DNA of 64,000 nt, taken from Gigaspora margarita (lineage: Eukaryota > Glomeromycota > Glomeromycetes > Diversisporales > Gigasporaceae). Both the position numbers and the translations under genes were made by a program. Positions 1 to 10,936 of this stretch are shown piece by piece; positions within the stretch are counted from its first letter, which is position 1; the number at the start of each line of letters is the position of its first letter. A model generated the notes under the pieces. It did no database searches. It was not told the origin of the DNA and saw only the letters and a program-made list of their open reading frames with translations. The DNA lies in contig WTPW01000567.1 of assembly GCA_009809945.1 (NCBI GenBank), positions 25,887 to 89,886 on the forward strand. Direction: 5' to 3'.

Positions 1-50
<50 letters not shown>
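1..50. repeat. poly-A tract
   Basis: The window opens with an almost pure run of about 48 adenines. It may be the tail of a retroposed sequence or simply low-complexity DNA at the edge; the left side is not visible. Confidence 0.8.
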
Positions 51-52
<2 letters not shown>

Positions 53-281
53 TGAGGGAGTGAATGATTCACCCAGGTTATGAATAATTTATTTCCCATT
101 ACAAATATGTTAAAGAAAAAATAGATATAGATTCGGTATTTTAAAAGAAATTGATTTGATTCTAAGTAATGATTTTTATTTCGATGAATAAAATTAACGT
201 AAGACAAATTTGATTTTTTATATAAATCTAACCATTTTTGAAAAACGTGTGACAACACACCATTTATAAATGATACATATA

Positions 282-1939
282 AATATTCATTCATATAAAG
301 TACATTCTATCATTCTAAATTCTCGATGTTTATATTTTAAAGAAAAATTAAGTACGATTACTTGTAATGACAATAAAGTGAAAATAATAAAACAAGCTAA
401 TATTTCTACTGAAGTATTCGAAATTATCATCAAGTAAGTATTATTAATAAATGTATTACACTTAACTTAGAATTTAAAAGTTTTAATAAATTTCTATTAT
501 AAATACTGTAGATATATTTATGGTGCCACGATCTCTTTAGAAAATATTAATACATCAGTTGTTTTTGAACTTTTAATTGCTTCTAATGAATTTGGTCTGG
601 AGGAGTTGATTAAGCATATCCAGTTATTTTTACTTGAAAATAATGCTTCCTGGTTACGTCTTAATTTTTCTCGTGTTTTTCGAACTAGTCTCAAGGATGA
701 TAATTTAAAAAATTTAGTGCAAATATTATTGCCAAGCATCCAAGTATTATTTTTGATTCAGACGAATTTCTAACTCTTACTGAAAACATTTTAATTTTTA
801 TTTTAAAACTTGATAATCTACAAATGGATGAAGGAAAAATTTGGGATTATGCTATTAACTGGGGTATTGCTCAAACTCCTTCTTTACCTCTTAATCCTGA
901 TCAATGGTCCGATGAGCATTTCTTGGCTTTAAAATGTTCGCTTCAAAATTGTCTTCCTTTAATTCGTTATTTCCAAATCTCTGGTGAAGATATTTTTGAG
1001 AAAGTTCGACCCTATCAAAAAATTCTTGATCAAACTTTGTGGGCTGATATTATGCTAAAATTTATGGCTCCAAATAAGGCTATTATTACTTCGAATGTTT
1101 TACCTCCTCGTAAAAATTTAACTACAACACTACCTTTGCGGGAGATTGCTGATAAAGGCATTACAGAAATTGAATCAAATAAAGCATCAGAATTAAGAAA
1201 AAGTTATCGTATTATGGGTAAATATGAAGAGTCACTTATTGACTTAACTAAATCATTAGAAATTGAAGCAAATAATGCAAATGCATTAAGTTATCGTGGA
1301 GCCACTTATTTTGCGTTGAACGGATATGAAGAATCACTCGCAGATTTAAATAAATCGTTAGAATTTGAACCAGATAATGCGTTTGCATTAAAATATCGTG
1401 GTGCTACATATTATTGTATAGACCTATATGAAGAATCACTTGCAGATTTAAATAAAGCATTAGAAATCGAGCCAAATGATGCGTTTGCATTAAAATATCG
1501 TGGTTCTACTTATTATTGGATGGACAGATATGAAGAATCACTTGCAGATTTAAATCAATCATTAGTAATTGAACCAAATGATGCGTTTGCATTAAGATCT
1601 CGTGGAGACACTTATCGTATGATGCACAGATATGAAGAATCACTTGCAGATTTAAATCAGTCATTAGTAATTGTGCCAAATAATGTGTGGGCACTAACCA
1701 GGCGTGGGAACACTTATTGTTTAATGGGAAAATACAAAGAATCACTTGTAGATTTAAATAAATCTTTGGAAATTGAACCAAATTGTGAAGATGCATTAAG
1801 TTTTCGTGGTGTAACTTACCGTATGTTAGGAAAATATAAAGAATCACTTGCGGATTTAGATAGATCATTAAAAATCAACCCAAATAATAAATGGGTACTG
1901 AATCAACGTCAAGAAACTAATCGTTTATTGAATAAATAA
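282..1939 (+). pseudogene. BTB-BACK-TPR gene copy 1 (broken)
   Basis: This is a decayed paralogue of the intact genes at 12973 and 17644. Relative to those, the start codon and roughly the first 34 codons of the BTB domain are gone: the 5' flank jumps into the codons just before the F-K-V-H-S motif at about 282. Exon 1 ends at 433 before a GTAAGT donor and exon 2 begins at 512 after TGTAG. A 10-bp deletion near 716 shifts the frame in the BACK domain. A 9-bp in-frame deletion near 1207 shortens the first TPR. An open frame of 371 codons remains from 824 (M-D-E-G-K, end of BACK) to 1939, with about seven 34-residue TPR units of the form RG-x-x-Y...RYEESLADLNKSLEIEPN. A truncated protein from 824 is possible, but loss of start and BTB argues for a pseudogene. 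Confidence 0.85.
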
Positions 1940-3165
1940 AAAATTATTGCATTTATATTTAAGTAATCTTTGTTAAGTAGAAGTTTGATCCTAACTATGT
2001 GCCAACAATTAGAATTAAAGTATACTTTGTTGAGGTACCATTTATTAAAATTTTTAAGCATTCCAAATTTTTATTGAGCTAGTAAAATTCTGATGTAATT
2101 GTCGTTAATCATTTTACTTTTTCAGATTTTAGCTAAAAAAAAGGTGACTACCCAATAATGGTGTTATCCGGCAATTTATGATCATGATTGGTAAGGGAGT
2201 CACTCACTGAGTTTTAATTTGAATAAACATGATTACGTTGTAACACATGAAAAAATAACGGCAAGAAATTTTTTCATGATCATATGAGTTTGCCGGATAA
2301 ACAAATATAACTCTTTTAAGCAACACTTGAACAAATAAATTTAATTTCGGCAACATTAAGTGCCTCAACTTCTCTATGAACTTTTCATATTCATAAGTTG
2401 TTACAGTAATAATATTCGCAACCTTTTGCGCCTTTAGCTTCGACTAATACTCAATGCAAACAATAATGAAATATTTGAATACAAAAATTTTTTTTAGTAA
2501 AAAAACAAAAAAAAAAGTGAAGTTGTTGCATTTGAAATAATAAAATTGGCATGGTATTCCTTTGGGTTTCTTTGGATTTTTTTAAGAGTTTTTAATATAA
2601 AAAGTAACGTAATAATTTTTTAACGATTATAATTTCGCTGAAGATTCATGACACAAAGCAAAGCGCCCGAAAAACTTCCTTTTTCTCTAGTTTTAACCAA
2701 TCAGCATTAACTCGAAAAAGATAGTCTTCTCCTCCAGACTTTTTTCATGATCAGTTTTTTTAGACCCATGACTATTTAAAATTTTATTTCCAATCAATTA
2801 ATTTAGGTGCTTGAGAACACTCTTAATCAAGTTTTAGTTTCATAATTATAATTAAAAACGAAATATATATAATATATATATGTATACATATATATATATC
2901 AAATAAAATTAAATAAAACTAACAAGAATAAATTCTTATTCGTAGTATAGTTCACAAATGCCGATTTTAATAAAATATTATCATTGTAAAAAAGATGTAA
3001 AGCTCAAAGGTTATTGTAACAACATTAATAAAATTAATACATTTTATAATTTAGGATATCTTAAATGATATTATATATTAAAATCTCCTGTGCATTCTGG
3101 AAACCTTCAAAATTTTAAAAATGAAATTAATGATGGATTTAAAATGGCTTACTATTTTAATTTAA
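1940..3165. repeat. duplicated 3' flank of copy 1
   Basis: This stretch aligns by eye, with small indels, to 14953-15875 behind copy 2 and in part to 39316-40137 behind copy 5. Shared landmarks are the block at about 1975-2030, the block at 2340-2660 and the block at 3085-3160. Thus the paralogues were copied with at least 1.2 kb of downstream DNA. The minus strand near 2600-2660 matches the 3' end of the convergent BTB-BACK relic at 40138. No intact gene is seen. Confidence 0.75.
2158..2297. mobile_element. small palindromic insertion in the copy 1 flank
   Basis: About 140 bp here are absent from the matching flanks of copy 2 (15130) and copy 5 (39810), where the sequence runs straight through CCCAATAAACAAAT. 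The insert has the inverted motif TTATCCGGCAA...TTGCCGGATAA near its ends and TGATCATGA/TCATGATCA just inside, with a possible TA duplication. The left end has about 6 extra bases outside the inverted motif, so the exact border is uncertain. Confidence 0.5.
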
Positions 3166-3251
3166 TCTACTTGTAATTTTAGAAGTATATCAAATTTTTA
3201 TAATAGATAAATATATATCTTTTAATCTACTTGTAATCTTAGAAGTATATC
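3160..3251. repeat. 60-bp direct repeat, two copies
   Basis: The block containing TTTAATCTACTTGTAAT and AGAAGTATATC occurs at 3160 and again at 3221 with a 60-bp period. An AT dinucleotide run lies upstream at about 2864-2900. From 3252 to 3583 I see only AT-rich low-complexity DNA. Confidence 0.8.
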
Positions 3252-3583
3252 GTTTTGATAAAATTTATATTTATTAACTCAGAAATAAATTTCAATATAA
3301 AAAATTATTGAAAATTATTAAATTCTAATACAAATGTTTACTTATAATAAAATTTAAATATTTTAATATAAAATTTTAATAAACCTATTTTTAATATAAA
3401 ATATTTAATAAAAATTAAATTTTTTTATAAAATATTTTTAATATTTTATAATAATTTATAATAAGGATTTTGATAAATTTCTAGTGATGCAGAACTAAAC
3501 AAATTACTGATACACAAGCACGATACAGTATCAATACTGTTATTATTCTTACTATAGAATACCATATACAAAATGTTGTTATT

Positions 3584-4261
3584 AATAAATCAGCTTGTAA
3601 CAAAATCCTTTCATACCATATTGGTCTTGTTAAACACAAAGCCAAACTTAGCTGAACTATTCCTACTAGTACTCTTCTCCACCTCCAACTTTATAATGTT
3701 AAAAATATTTGGGATATTCAGCTTCAACATCATATCTCTAACTTTATTAAATGCTTAAATAACAACAATCTACTTGGTACTACAACTAACATTTGAATCC
3801 AGCAAATTCAAAATAATCTCTGGTCATCTACTAGCATCTTTTTGCATACTAATCCTACTATAGATGGTCCTAATCGCAATACAACTAATTTCAAAATTAT
3901 CCAACTTTTTAAACATCTGGGATAGACTATTAATACTAATTCTAATTTTAATATTCCATTTACCTTCAAAGATGGATCTATTTCTCTTGAATCTATACTA
4001 TCTTCACATCCCAAATATTCTATTATCAAAAAATAAATTGGACATTATCATCTTTTATTTCTTGACCAACTTACCTCCTTTGACAATTCTTGTTTGCTTG
4101 ATTGGAAACATATCTTACCTAGACTTAATAAAATTCCAAAAGGCAAAATTTCTTTGTGTTTACCTTTTTGGAAGACCAAACAACTAGTCATACTTATGAA
4201 TATACTATTTACCTACACTTCAATTTACCCCAAACTAACTTCTAGAATAAAACATTTTTGA
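3584..4261 (+). pseudogene. decayed coding frame, probably the end of a LINE-type ORF
   Basis: One reading frame of about 225 codons runs from 3584 to the stop at 4259-4261 without indels but with four internal stops (TGA, TGA, TAG, TAA). Between the stops it reads like a real protein: motifs include N-I-W-D-I-Q-L-Q-H-H-I-S-N-F, T-F-K-D-G-S, L-L-D-W-K-H and P-R-L-N-K-I-P-K-G-K. This resembles, from memory, the C-terminal part of fungal non-LTR reverse-transcriptase ORFs common in glomeromycete genomes; no RT YADD motif lies in the preserved piece. The 61- and 107-codon open frames in this interval are out of frame with it and not genes. The coding relic is well supported; the LINE assignment is tentative. 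Confidence 0.5.
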
Positions 4262-4263
4262 CA

Positions 4264-4350
4264 ACAATGTACTTGTATTTGTACTTGTACTTGTACATGT
4301 ACTTGAATTTGTATTGTACAAGTACTTATACATGCACTTGTATCCATGTT
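4264..4350. repeat. TACTTG microsatellite
   Basis: A run of TACTTG/TACATG hexamers turns into its own reverse complement near 4320 (GTACAAGTAC), so the tract is also palindromic. The overlapping 85-codon open frame is a repeat artefact. Confidence 0.85.
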
Positions 4351-4825
4351 AGAAGAAGAAGAAAAAAATTTTACAAATTGTTAAAAAAAGATCAGTGCTG
4401 TTATAACATGTCTTTTTGCTGCTTTTATAAACACTTTGTTCTACAACTATTAATGCTATTGAGCATTATTGTCATATTTTTAGTTTTGTTTTTGTTAGAT
4501 TTTTTACTGGCTTGATGAATTGATAATCATTAATTTCAAAGAAATAGCAAGAAGCTATAACAAAGAATTTGAATAAATTGGTTCATTGTTAACCTATTTT
4601 GTTGTTTGACCATCATCATACATGATAACCCAGTTTCTTTATGCAAGAATATTCTAAAATTCCAGGTTGGAAATTATGTTTTGGTAATCAAAATTACTGA
4701 TACATTATTATTTACAGTATAGGCCAGATTAGCTAGTATAGTAAAAACAATTATTATTGCTCAATCAGCTACTTTCTTGGAATAGTTTGCTATTCAAACA
4801 AGCTTTAGTATGGGTCTGTATTATT

Positions 4826-5099
4826 TCACCAACAATCAATTCACTGACAGAACATTTCACTGACAAATATTCACTAACAAGTTCATTTTACTGACTGTTT
4901 GTTTCACTGAAGCTCATTTTACTGACAAGTATTTTTTAAAAAGTACACTAACTTTAACTCTAATTCTACTCTGACTCTTCTCTAACCCTAACAACAATGA
5001 CCAGAATTACTTTATCAGTAAAATGAGCTTTGGTGAAACAAACTATTGGTAAAATAAACTTGTTAGTGAATACTTGTCAGTGAAATGTTATATTGGTGA
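4826..5099. mobile_element. foldback element F1
   Basis: Imperfect inverted repeats of about 95 bp (4826-4930 and 5005-5099) flank a short spacer rich in CTAACCCTAA-like sequence. Both arms contain repeats of ATTTTACTGACAAGT / ATTTCACTGACAAGT. No coding capacity and no clear target duplication. The regions 4400-4825 and 5100-5570 show nothing else I can name. Confidence 0.65.
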
Positions 5100-5572
5100 T
5101 AACTATAACAGAGCCTCTGGTCTAGGACTAATTATTTGAACTAGTACCAATCATTTCCAACCGATCAAATGAATAAACTATTGACCTCTCAGTTTCCAAA
5201 TTTTCTACTACAAGGTCCTAAGCCACACCCTGCCTACTATTAGAAATAATCTATGTTCACCTACCATTAATATATCCTATTTACTAACATTTATAGAAAC
5301 CTAAATTTGTTAAAATCATGTTATTACAATAATAACAAAAACAAAGCACTGCTCTTAAACAAGAAACCTCAAGACTAACTATAACTATAAAGATAAAAAT
5401 CATAAGATTTCCAATAAAATCAATCACTTTCTTACTTGATCAATTATATATTGTTGATTTATTTATGCAACCATAGCTGGTAATTATATGATTTCATATA
5501 ATTTCCAATATCTAATATATTATTTATTATAACAAAAACTAGGCTTAGTTCTCATTATTGACTGATATGAAA

Positions 5573-5806
5573 GGACATCAATAGAAAAAAGACAAATTTT
5601 TTCTAAGTAAAAGTTTTTTAATTAAGCTAAAATAACTTAGTAACTACTTAAACAATTTTAATAATTTTTTTTATTTTAATTTTTATATAGTTATAGAATT
5701 AAAACAAAAAAAATTATTAAATTTGTTTGTTAGTTGTTTAAATATTTTAATTTAAAAATTTAAAAAAAGTTACTAAAAATGATTTGTCCTTTTTCTATTA
5801 ATGTCC
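5573..5806. mobile_element. MITE with GGACAT terminal repeats
   Basis: The ends are inverted copies of GGACAT(C/T)AATAGAAAAA followed by (A/G)GACAAAT; the interior is AT-rich and non-coding. No target duplication could be defined because both flanks are AT-rich. Confidence 0.55.
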
Positions 5807-5879
5807 CCTTATATATTAACTCCTGTTTTATACTGGTTTATTTCAGCAAATTTATTCATAACTACATGCTGTGGTTACT

Positions 5880-7180
5880 TAAGCAGTAAGTAAGTTTTGT
5901 GCATAACTTTATGCAACTATAATAGAAATTACAATAATTTTGATACATGACTAACTCAACTTTGACTAGATAGAAATCACAATAATAATGTAGTTGCTGA
6001 AATAACATCTCATACTAGAGATTATGATAATTTCCAATATTTGCAAATAATTTAGATATAATTAGCTTATCTATAGTCTGTATAATAACTTGTAATTTGT
6101 GAATTAGCTATATCAAAATCACACAATAATTCTACTACATATCAAAAAAAAACAAGTAAGTTTTGTAACAAAGTTTTTATAAAACTCAATAGAAATTACA
6201 ATATAAATCTTAACTATATAGAAATCACAATAATTTTAATAAAACTACTTAGCCTTACTATATATTGTGGTCACTGCAACATATTTTTTTACAGTTATCA
6301 TAGAAATCACAATAATTTATGCCAACCAAATCATTCTTAATTACATATTACAGTCAGATCACTGTAAATGCATCCTCTCTAAATGCATAACCTCTTTAAA
6401 TACATATTAATTACCTGGACCATTGATGGGCTTAATAAATAATTGTATTTTTTTCTGCAAATGCATATTATTTTCTTGCCCTGTCTATATAAATCCCTCT
6501 GTAAATGCATATCACATGACTACAAGCCAATCAAATTGTGAATACATGTTATAATTCTATATATATATAATTTGTTAGAAAAGAAAAATAAAAATTTTCA
6601 AACTTTTGAGCAAAGATATCTCCACAACTACCTGATCAAATTTGAGAATCTTTTATCATGTGACTTATATAAGTAAGGGTATAGATGCCTAATACAACTA
6701 TTTGCTATTAACAAAATAATGCAACTTATATGTTTCATTATTGATAAAATGACAAAACTATCTGGTTGTGTGAGGTCACATGAGTTGCAACAGGCATCAC
6801 TAAGTAAGAGTTCTCTAAATGCAACCCTTTTTAAATTCATATCTTATAGCTAGTCCTGATAATATGCATTTAAGAAGGTCTGACTGTATATGTTATTGAA
6901 AAGGTAAATAAGTTTTGTAAAAAAATTTTTATATTAAAAATCATAATAATTTCAATACAAACCAGCTCAACTTCAACCACATACTACAGCTCTGAAATAG
7001 CAAGATCTTTGCAGAATTTTTACAATGACTTGCAATAGAAATCACAATTAATTACAATATATATTATCTTAACTTTAATTATATAAAATCACAATAATTT
7101 CAATACAAACTAACTCAAAATACTTATTCACAAAAATGGCAAATAAGTTTGGTCAAAAATCTTTTTATATTTACTATAGT
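5880..7180. repeat. degenerate interspersed repeat (AAATCACAATAATTT family)
   Basis: Loose copies of a unit with AAATAAGTTTTGT followed by AGAAATCACAATAATTT occur at about 5890, 6150, 6900 and 7130, with partial copies near 7040, 9460 and 62390-62720. Spacing is irregular, so this is a decayed dispersed repeat rather than a clean tandem array. A pogo-like MITE (6351-6886) interrupts it. No gene is seen. Confidence 0.5.
6351..6886. mobile_element. Tc1/mariner-pogo-type non-autonomous element
   Basis: The element starts CAGTCAGATCACTGTAAATG and its other end, read inward on the opposite strand, is CAGTCAGACCTTCTTAAATG. It is bounded on both sides by TA (6349-6350 and 6887-6888), the target duplication of Tc1/mariner/pogo elements. 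The interior repeats TAAATGCAT several times near both ends. The 70-codon minus-strand frame inside is not convincing. Confidence 0.7.
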
Positions 7181-7627
7181 ATAATAGTTAGTTTAAAGAG
7201 CAGTACAAGGTAAATGTATTAATACTGTCTTGTAAAGCTTACTAAAGTTAAAGTCAAATTCAAGAAAAAACTCAGATAAGTATAATACTTTTATACTTTA
7301 TAATTGGATATTAATATGGAACTTATTTTACTTTATTAAATTTTAGGCACTTATATACATTTAAAATCTTTAAAGCATTATGCCAAATTTCTAATAATGT
7401 GCTAATAATTAAGCATTATACTGTAATCTTAACATGATGCTGAAAATTTAGTATCATGTTGAAAACTTAGCATCATGCTAAAAAATTAGCATTATACAAC
7501 TTGTATATTATTAAGGTAAAGAAACCCAAAATATACATAGATAGGTTAGGTTTGTTATAAAATTAACTAAAAATATAAAGATCTGCAAAAAAACAACCAA
7601 AAAAAATACTAGAAATAGGGTTATATA

Positions 7628-7860
7628 AAGCAGGGTACAGTTATATATTTTTGACTTTTTAATTAAGTTAGGGTAAGGGTTGGTTAAAGGTTAGAATAAG
7701 AGCAGACATTATAGTAAAATTGCTTTTTTAGCATTTTTTGTTAATGCTCGAGGTAGGTTTAGACACTTGTTTCTTGTATCTTTTTCTTTATCAGGCTAAT
7801 TTAGGTTGATCAAAACAAACAAGCTGACTGGCAAAATGTCATATAATTATACCCTGCTTT
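7628..7860. mobile_element. MITE family A, copy 1
   Basis: Ends are inverted copies of AAAGCAGGGTA followed by a TTATAT-like block. The interior (TTTTTGACTTTTTAATTA, GTTAGGGTAAGGG, GGTAGGTTTAGACAC) is shared with a diverged copy at 35100-35359 over the whole length, which identifies both as one family. Confidence 0.65.
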
Positions 7861-7967
7861 AAACAACTCTATAAATAGTAAGATCTGCATAAAAACCCCA
7901 ATAAGCAAACTAATAGCTGACTATCTATGCATATTTTGAGGTCCTGGTAAGGGTACCTATTTTTAGA

Positions 7968-8440
7968 AGATCATTCTATTTTTGTGAATTATAATATTAT
8001 GTGACATCTAATCATTTCATGATTAAATTTGTATAATTTGGTACTATTTGAATTGTCTTACTAAGATGATTCAGCTGAAACCAAAATTAGCCAAATTAGA
8101 TCACAATATTAGAAGATATAAAATATATTTTATTTTTTGAAATAAAATATATTTTTGTAAAATTGTGTATCTCATTCCTGTAATCTGATTTAGATAATTT
8201 TGGATCATTCAAATTGTCTTAGAGATGAATCTAATAGCACTAAAATTATCCAAATTGGATTATAGATTTTAGAAATATAAGGTATTTTCTGAGTATGATT
8301 CTATTTTTGTGAATTATAAATCAAGTGACTCTGTGATTCAATTTGAATGATTTTAGTATCTTTCAAATCGTCTTAGTGAGATGCTTCAAATGGTATCAAA
8401 ATTATCAAATCAAATCACAGAGTCTCATGGAAATAAAATT
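7968..8440. repeat. three tandem palindromic units carrying the core motif
   Basis: Three units of roughly 150 bp each contain an imperfect hairpin. The outer stem resembles CTGTGATT..ATTTGAATGATTTT, the loop contains GTCTTAG then GATG, and the return arm resembles AATGGTACCAAAATTATC then AAATTGGAT. The loop-proximal part matches the core found in several other foldback elements of this window (10345, 20790, 25857, 57675). Confidence 0.55.
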
Positions 8441-8681
8441 GATTTTTATATATACTATATAATTAATGACCAAGTCTATAAATAAAATTTTGTCCAATCT
8501 CTGTTAAAATTTTATATTATATGTAATTTGAAGTAACAAACATATTACTTAGAAAACTTTGTTCAATTTATTTAACAAAAAATTTATCTATTATATATCC
8601 ATAAAAATAGAACAGTAGTCTCTAAAATTTATATGAATTATATAAATTTTAATTTTGTTGTTAAAATTTTTTTTATATATA

Positions 8682-9098
8682 GTGCAAGAAACCTTAACTC
8701 ACCAATATAATAGATGACTTTAAAATCTATTAACTTGTTAAAAAATTAAAAATTTAAAAAACTGACTGATAACTTTGTTTTTTAAGACAAGTTCTATAAA
8801 ATTACTAGTCAGAATTTCATATATGTCCTCTATAAGAAGTTAATAGCTTTTAGAGTTAGATTATTTTTATATTAAAAATAAAATTTGAAACTTATATGTT
8901 TTTAAATTTGAACAATCAAAAACTTTGATTTTTATTATAAAAAAATTTTTAACCAATCAAAATTCAGATTTAAATAATAAAAATTTTTTAAACTAATTTT
9001 TATTAGATTTGTGTTACTATTCTAGTAATTTGATTGGCTAATTTAGGTTATGCTGCATATACAAAATTGAAACAATATCTAGCTAAGCTTTCCTGCAC
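8682..9098. mobile_element. TA-flanked MITE
   Basis: The ends are inverted copies of GTGCA(A/G)GAAA(C/G)CTTA flanked by TATATA on both sides, consistent with a TA target duplication although the flank is itself repetitive. The interior is AT-rich and non-coding. Confidence 0.5.
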
Positions 9099-9323
9099 TA
9101 TATAAAAATATAAATATATTTATATATTTAAATGATAAATTAATTGTAGATTTTGTATATAAAACTTTACAAGTAAATATTAAATTTTAAAAAATTTTTA
9201 TATGTAACAAAACAAAGTATCTAAAAATAGATATACTTAACTAATATCATAGAAATAATACTAAAATTAATTGCCATTACCAAATGAAACTGGAATTACA
9301 GGAAACATATGTATATGCAAATT

Positions 9324-9428
9324 GTTTACAGATAAAAAATTATTTACAATTTCAAAATGTTTACAGATAAGAAATTATTTACAATTTCAAAATGTTTATA
9401 GATAAGAAATTATTTACAATTTCAAAAA
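9324..9428. repeat. 35-bp tandem repeat, three copies
   Basis: TGTTTACAGATAAGAAATTA and the following TTTACAATTTCAAAA recur at 9324, 9359 and 9394, an exact 35-bp period with one or two substitutions. Confidence 0.9.
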
Positions 9429-10145
9429 TTAAATTTTAAATTTATTACAATAGAATTATAATAATTCTAATACAAACTAAATTATATAATAGTCACTAGA
9501 ATATTAAATTTTTTATAGTATCATTATAGAAATTTGAAAACAGGAGCACTAGTAGTGCTCTATTTAATCTTATACTTTTAGTAAAATTGTCTCAGTATGG
9601 TGTTAGCTAAATGAGCTATTAGTATAATGATATTGTAGTGAAATAAAGTCGATTTGATAAAAATATGGTACAATAATGGTATTGTAATTTAGAGCCTAAT
9701 TCAACTGAGTGAGCAAGGTCACACATGAACATAAAGGCTTATACATATATTTATGCACTATAAATACTATAAGTTATTAAATAAAACTATTAATTTAGCT
9801 TTTAAATATCAGCTTAATTAGTCAATTAAATTTGTCTATTATAAATGGTTTCAACTATATCTTGTGCTATTATGCCACTTCCATATCTAATGTTTTAAGA
9901 GTAGGGGGTATGTTGATCATTTTTCATATGATTTTAGTATCACAACATGATTTTTACAGAAAATAGAAATATGCTATTAAAAAAACTTTTTGCTATTACA
10001 ATTAATTTTTGTCAAATTTTTGTAGTAAATAGGTTGGATTTTGTTCTTTTTAGTAGTAAAATTTTAACAAATAAAATATTTTAAAAAAACATACTTGTAT
10101 ATATTGTAAATTTTCTGGGAAGCCTGGGTTACTCAAAATTATTGA

Positions 10146-10695
10146 TTAATTCGTGATCCATATGCCAAACAGTGAAAATCTATAGTAATATATGGGGTAA
10201 ATCAATTATTGTTTATCAAATTTCTGGAATCTGGCACTATCAAAGCAATAGCAGATTTTTTTATTAAGCTAACTTTACTTATCCACTAATTGAAAATTTT
10301 AGAGCACATTCTTGCGATTCTAATAGTGGTAAAATTATTAAAATTTGGACCAGTAGATCACAAGATATCATTAAAAAACCTTTCGCGACCATATAGAGTT
10401 TCTATATAAACAATAATATTGTTTACATAGAAACTCTATATGGTCGCAAAACGTTTTTTAATGATATCTTGTGATCTACTGATCCAATTTTAATGATTTT
10501 ACTACCATTAGAATCGCAAGAATGTGCTCTACAATTTTCAATTAGTGGAGAAGTAAGGTTAGCTTAATAAAAAATTTGCTATTGCTTTGAAAGTACCAGA
10601 TTCCAGAAATTTGATAAGCAATAATTGATTTACCCCAATTTTACTATATATGGTAATATATGCAGCCCCTGTTTGGTATACGGATCACGAATTAA
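10146..10695. mobile_element. 550-bp near-perfect palindrome (foldback element F2)
   Basis: The ends are TTAATTCGTGATCC and its exact reverse complement; the arms run about 270 bp inward with few differences to a centre around CAATAATATTG (about 10421). The inner arms contain the shared core (TTGGACCAGTAGATCACAAG at 10345 and its complement near 10480). No protein-coding capacity. Confidence 0.85.
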
Positions 10696-10936
10696 ATATT
10701 ATATGATCATCATATGACAAAATAATCTTAAACTTTAAATACATGTATCTTGATTAGGGTTGGGGGCACAGTATTAGAGGGCATGCCCTTTGGCCAAAAG
10801 GCATGCCCTATCCTGTGATCTTATCATGTGACTTGAAGAAATATGATTGGACAATTAAGTATGCCAGAGTCATAGTAAAAAAAATTATAACACAACTATA
10901 GCTCAAACTTAGTTATGTCTATTTGGTTTTTCTAAG

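Noticed and set aside
3808..4029. 73-codon minus-strand frame at the LINE-like relic
   Set aside because: It is antisense to the plus-strand relic that carries protein-like sequence over 225 codons.
9324..9428. CRISPR-like array
   Set aside because: The 35-bp units are contiguous with no unique spacers, and the organism appears to be a eukaryote.
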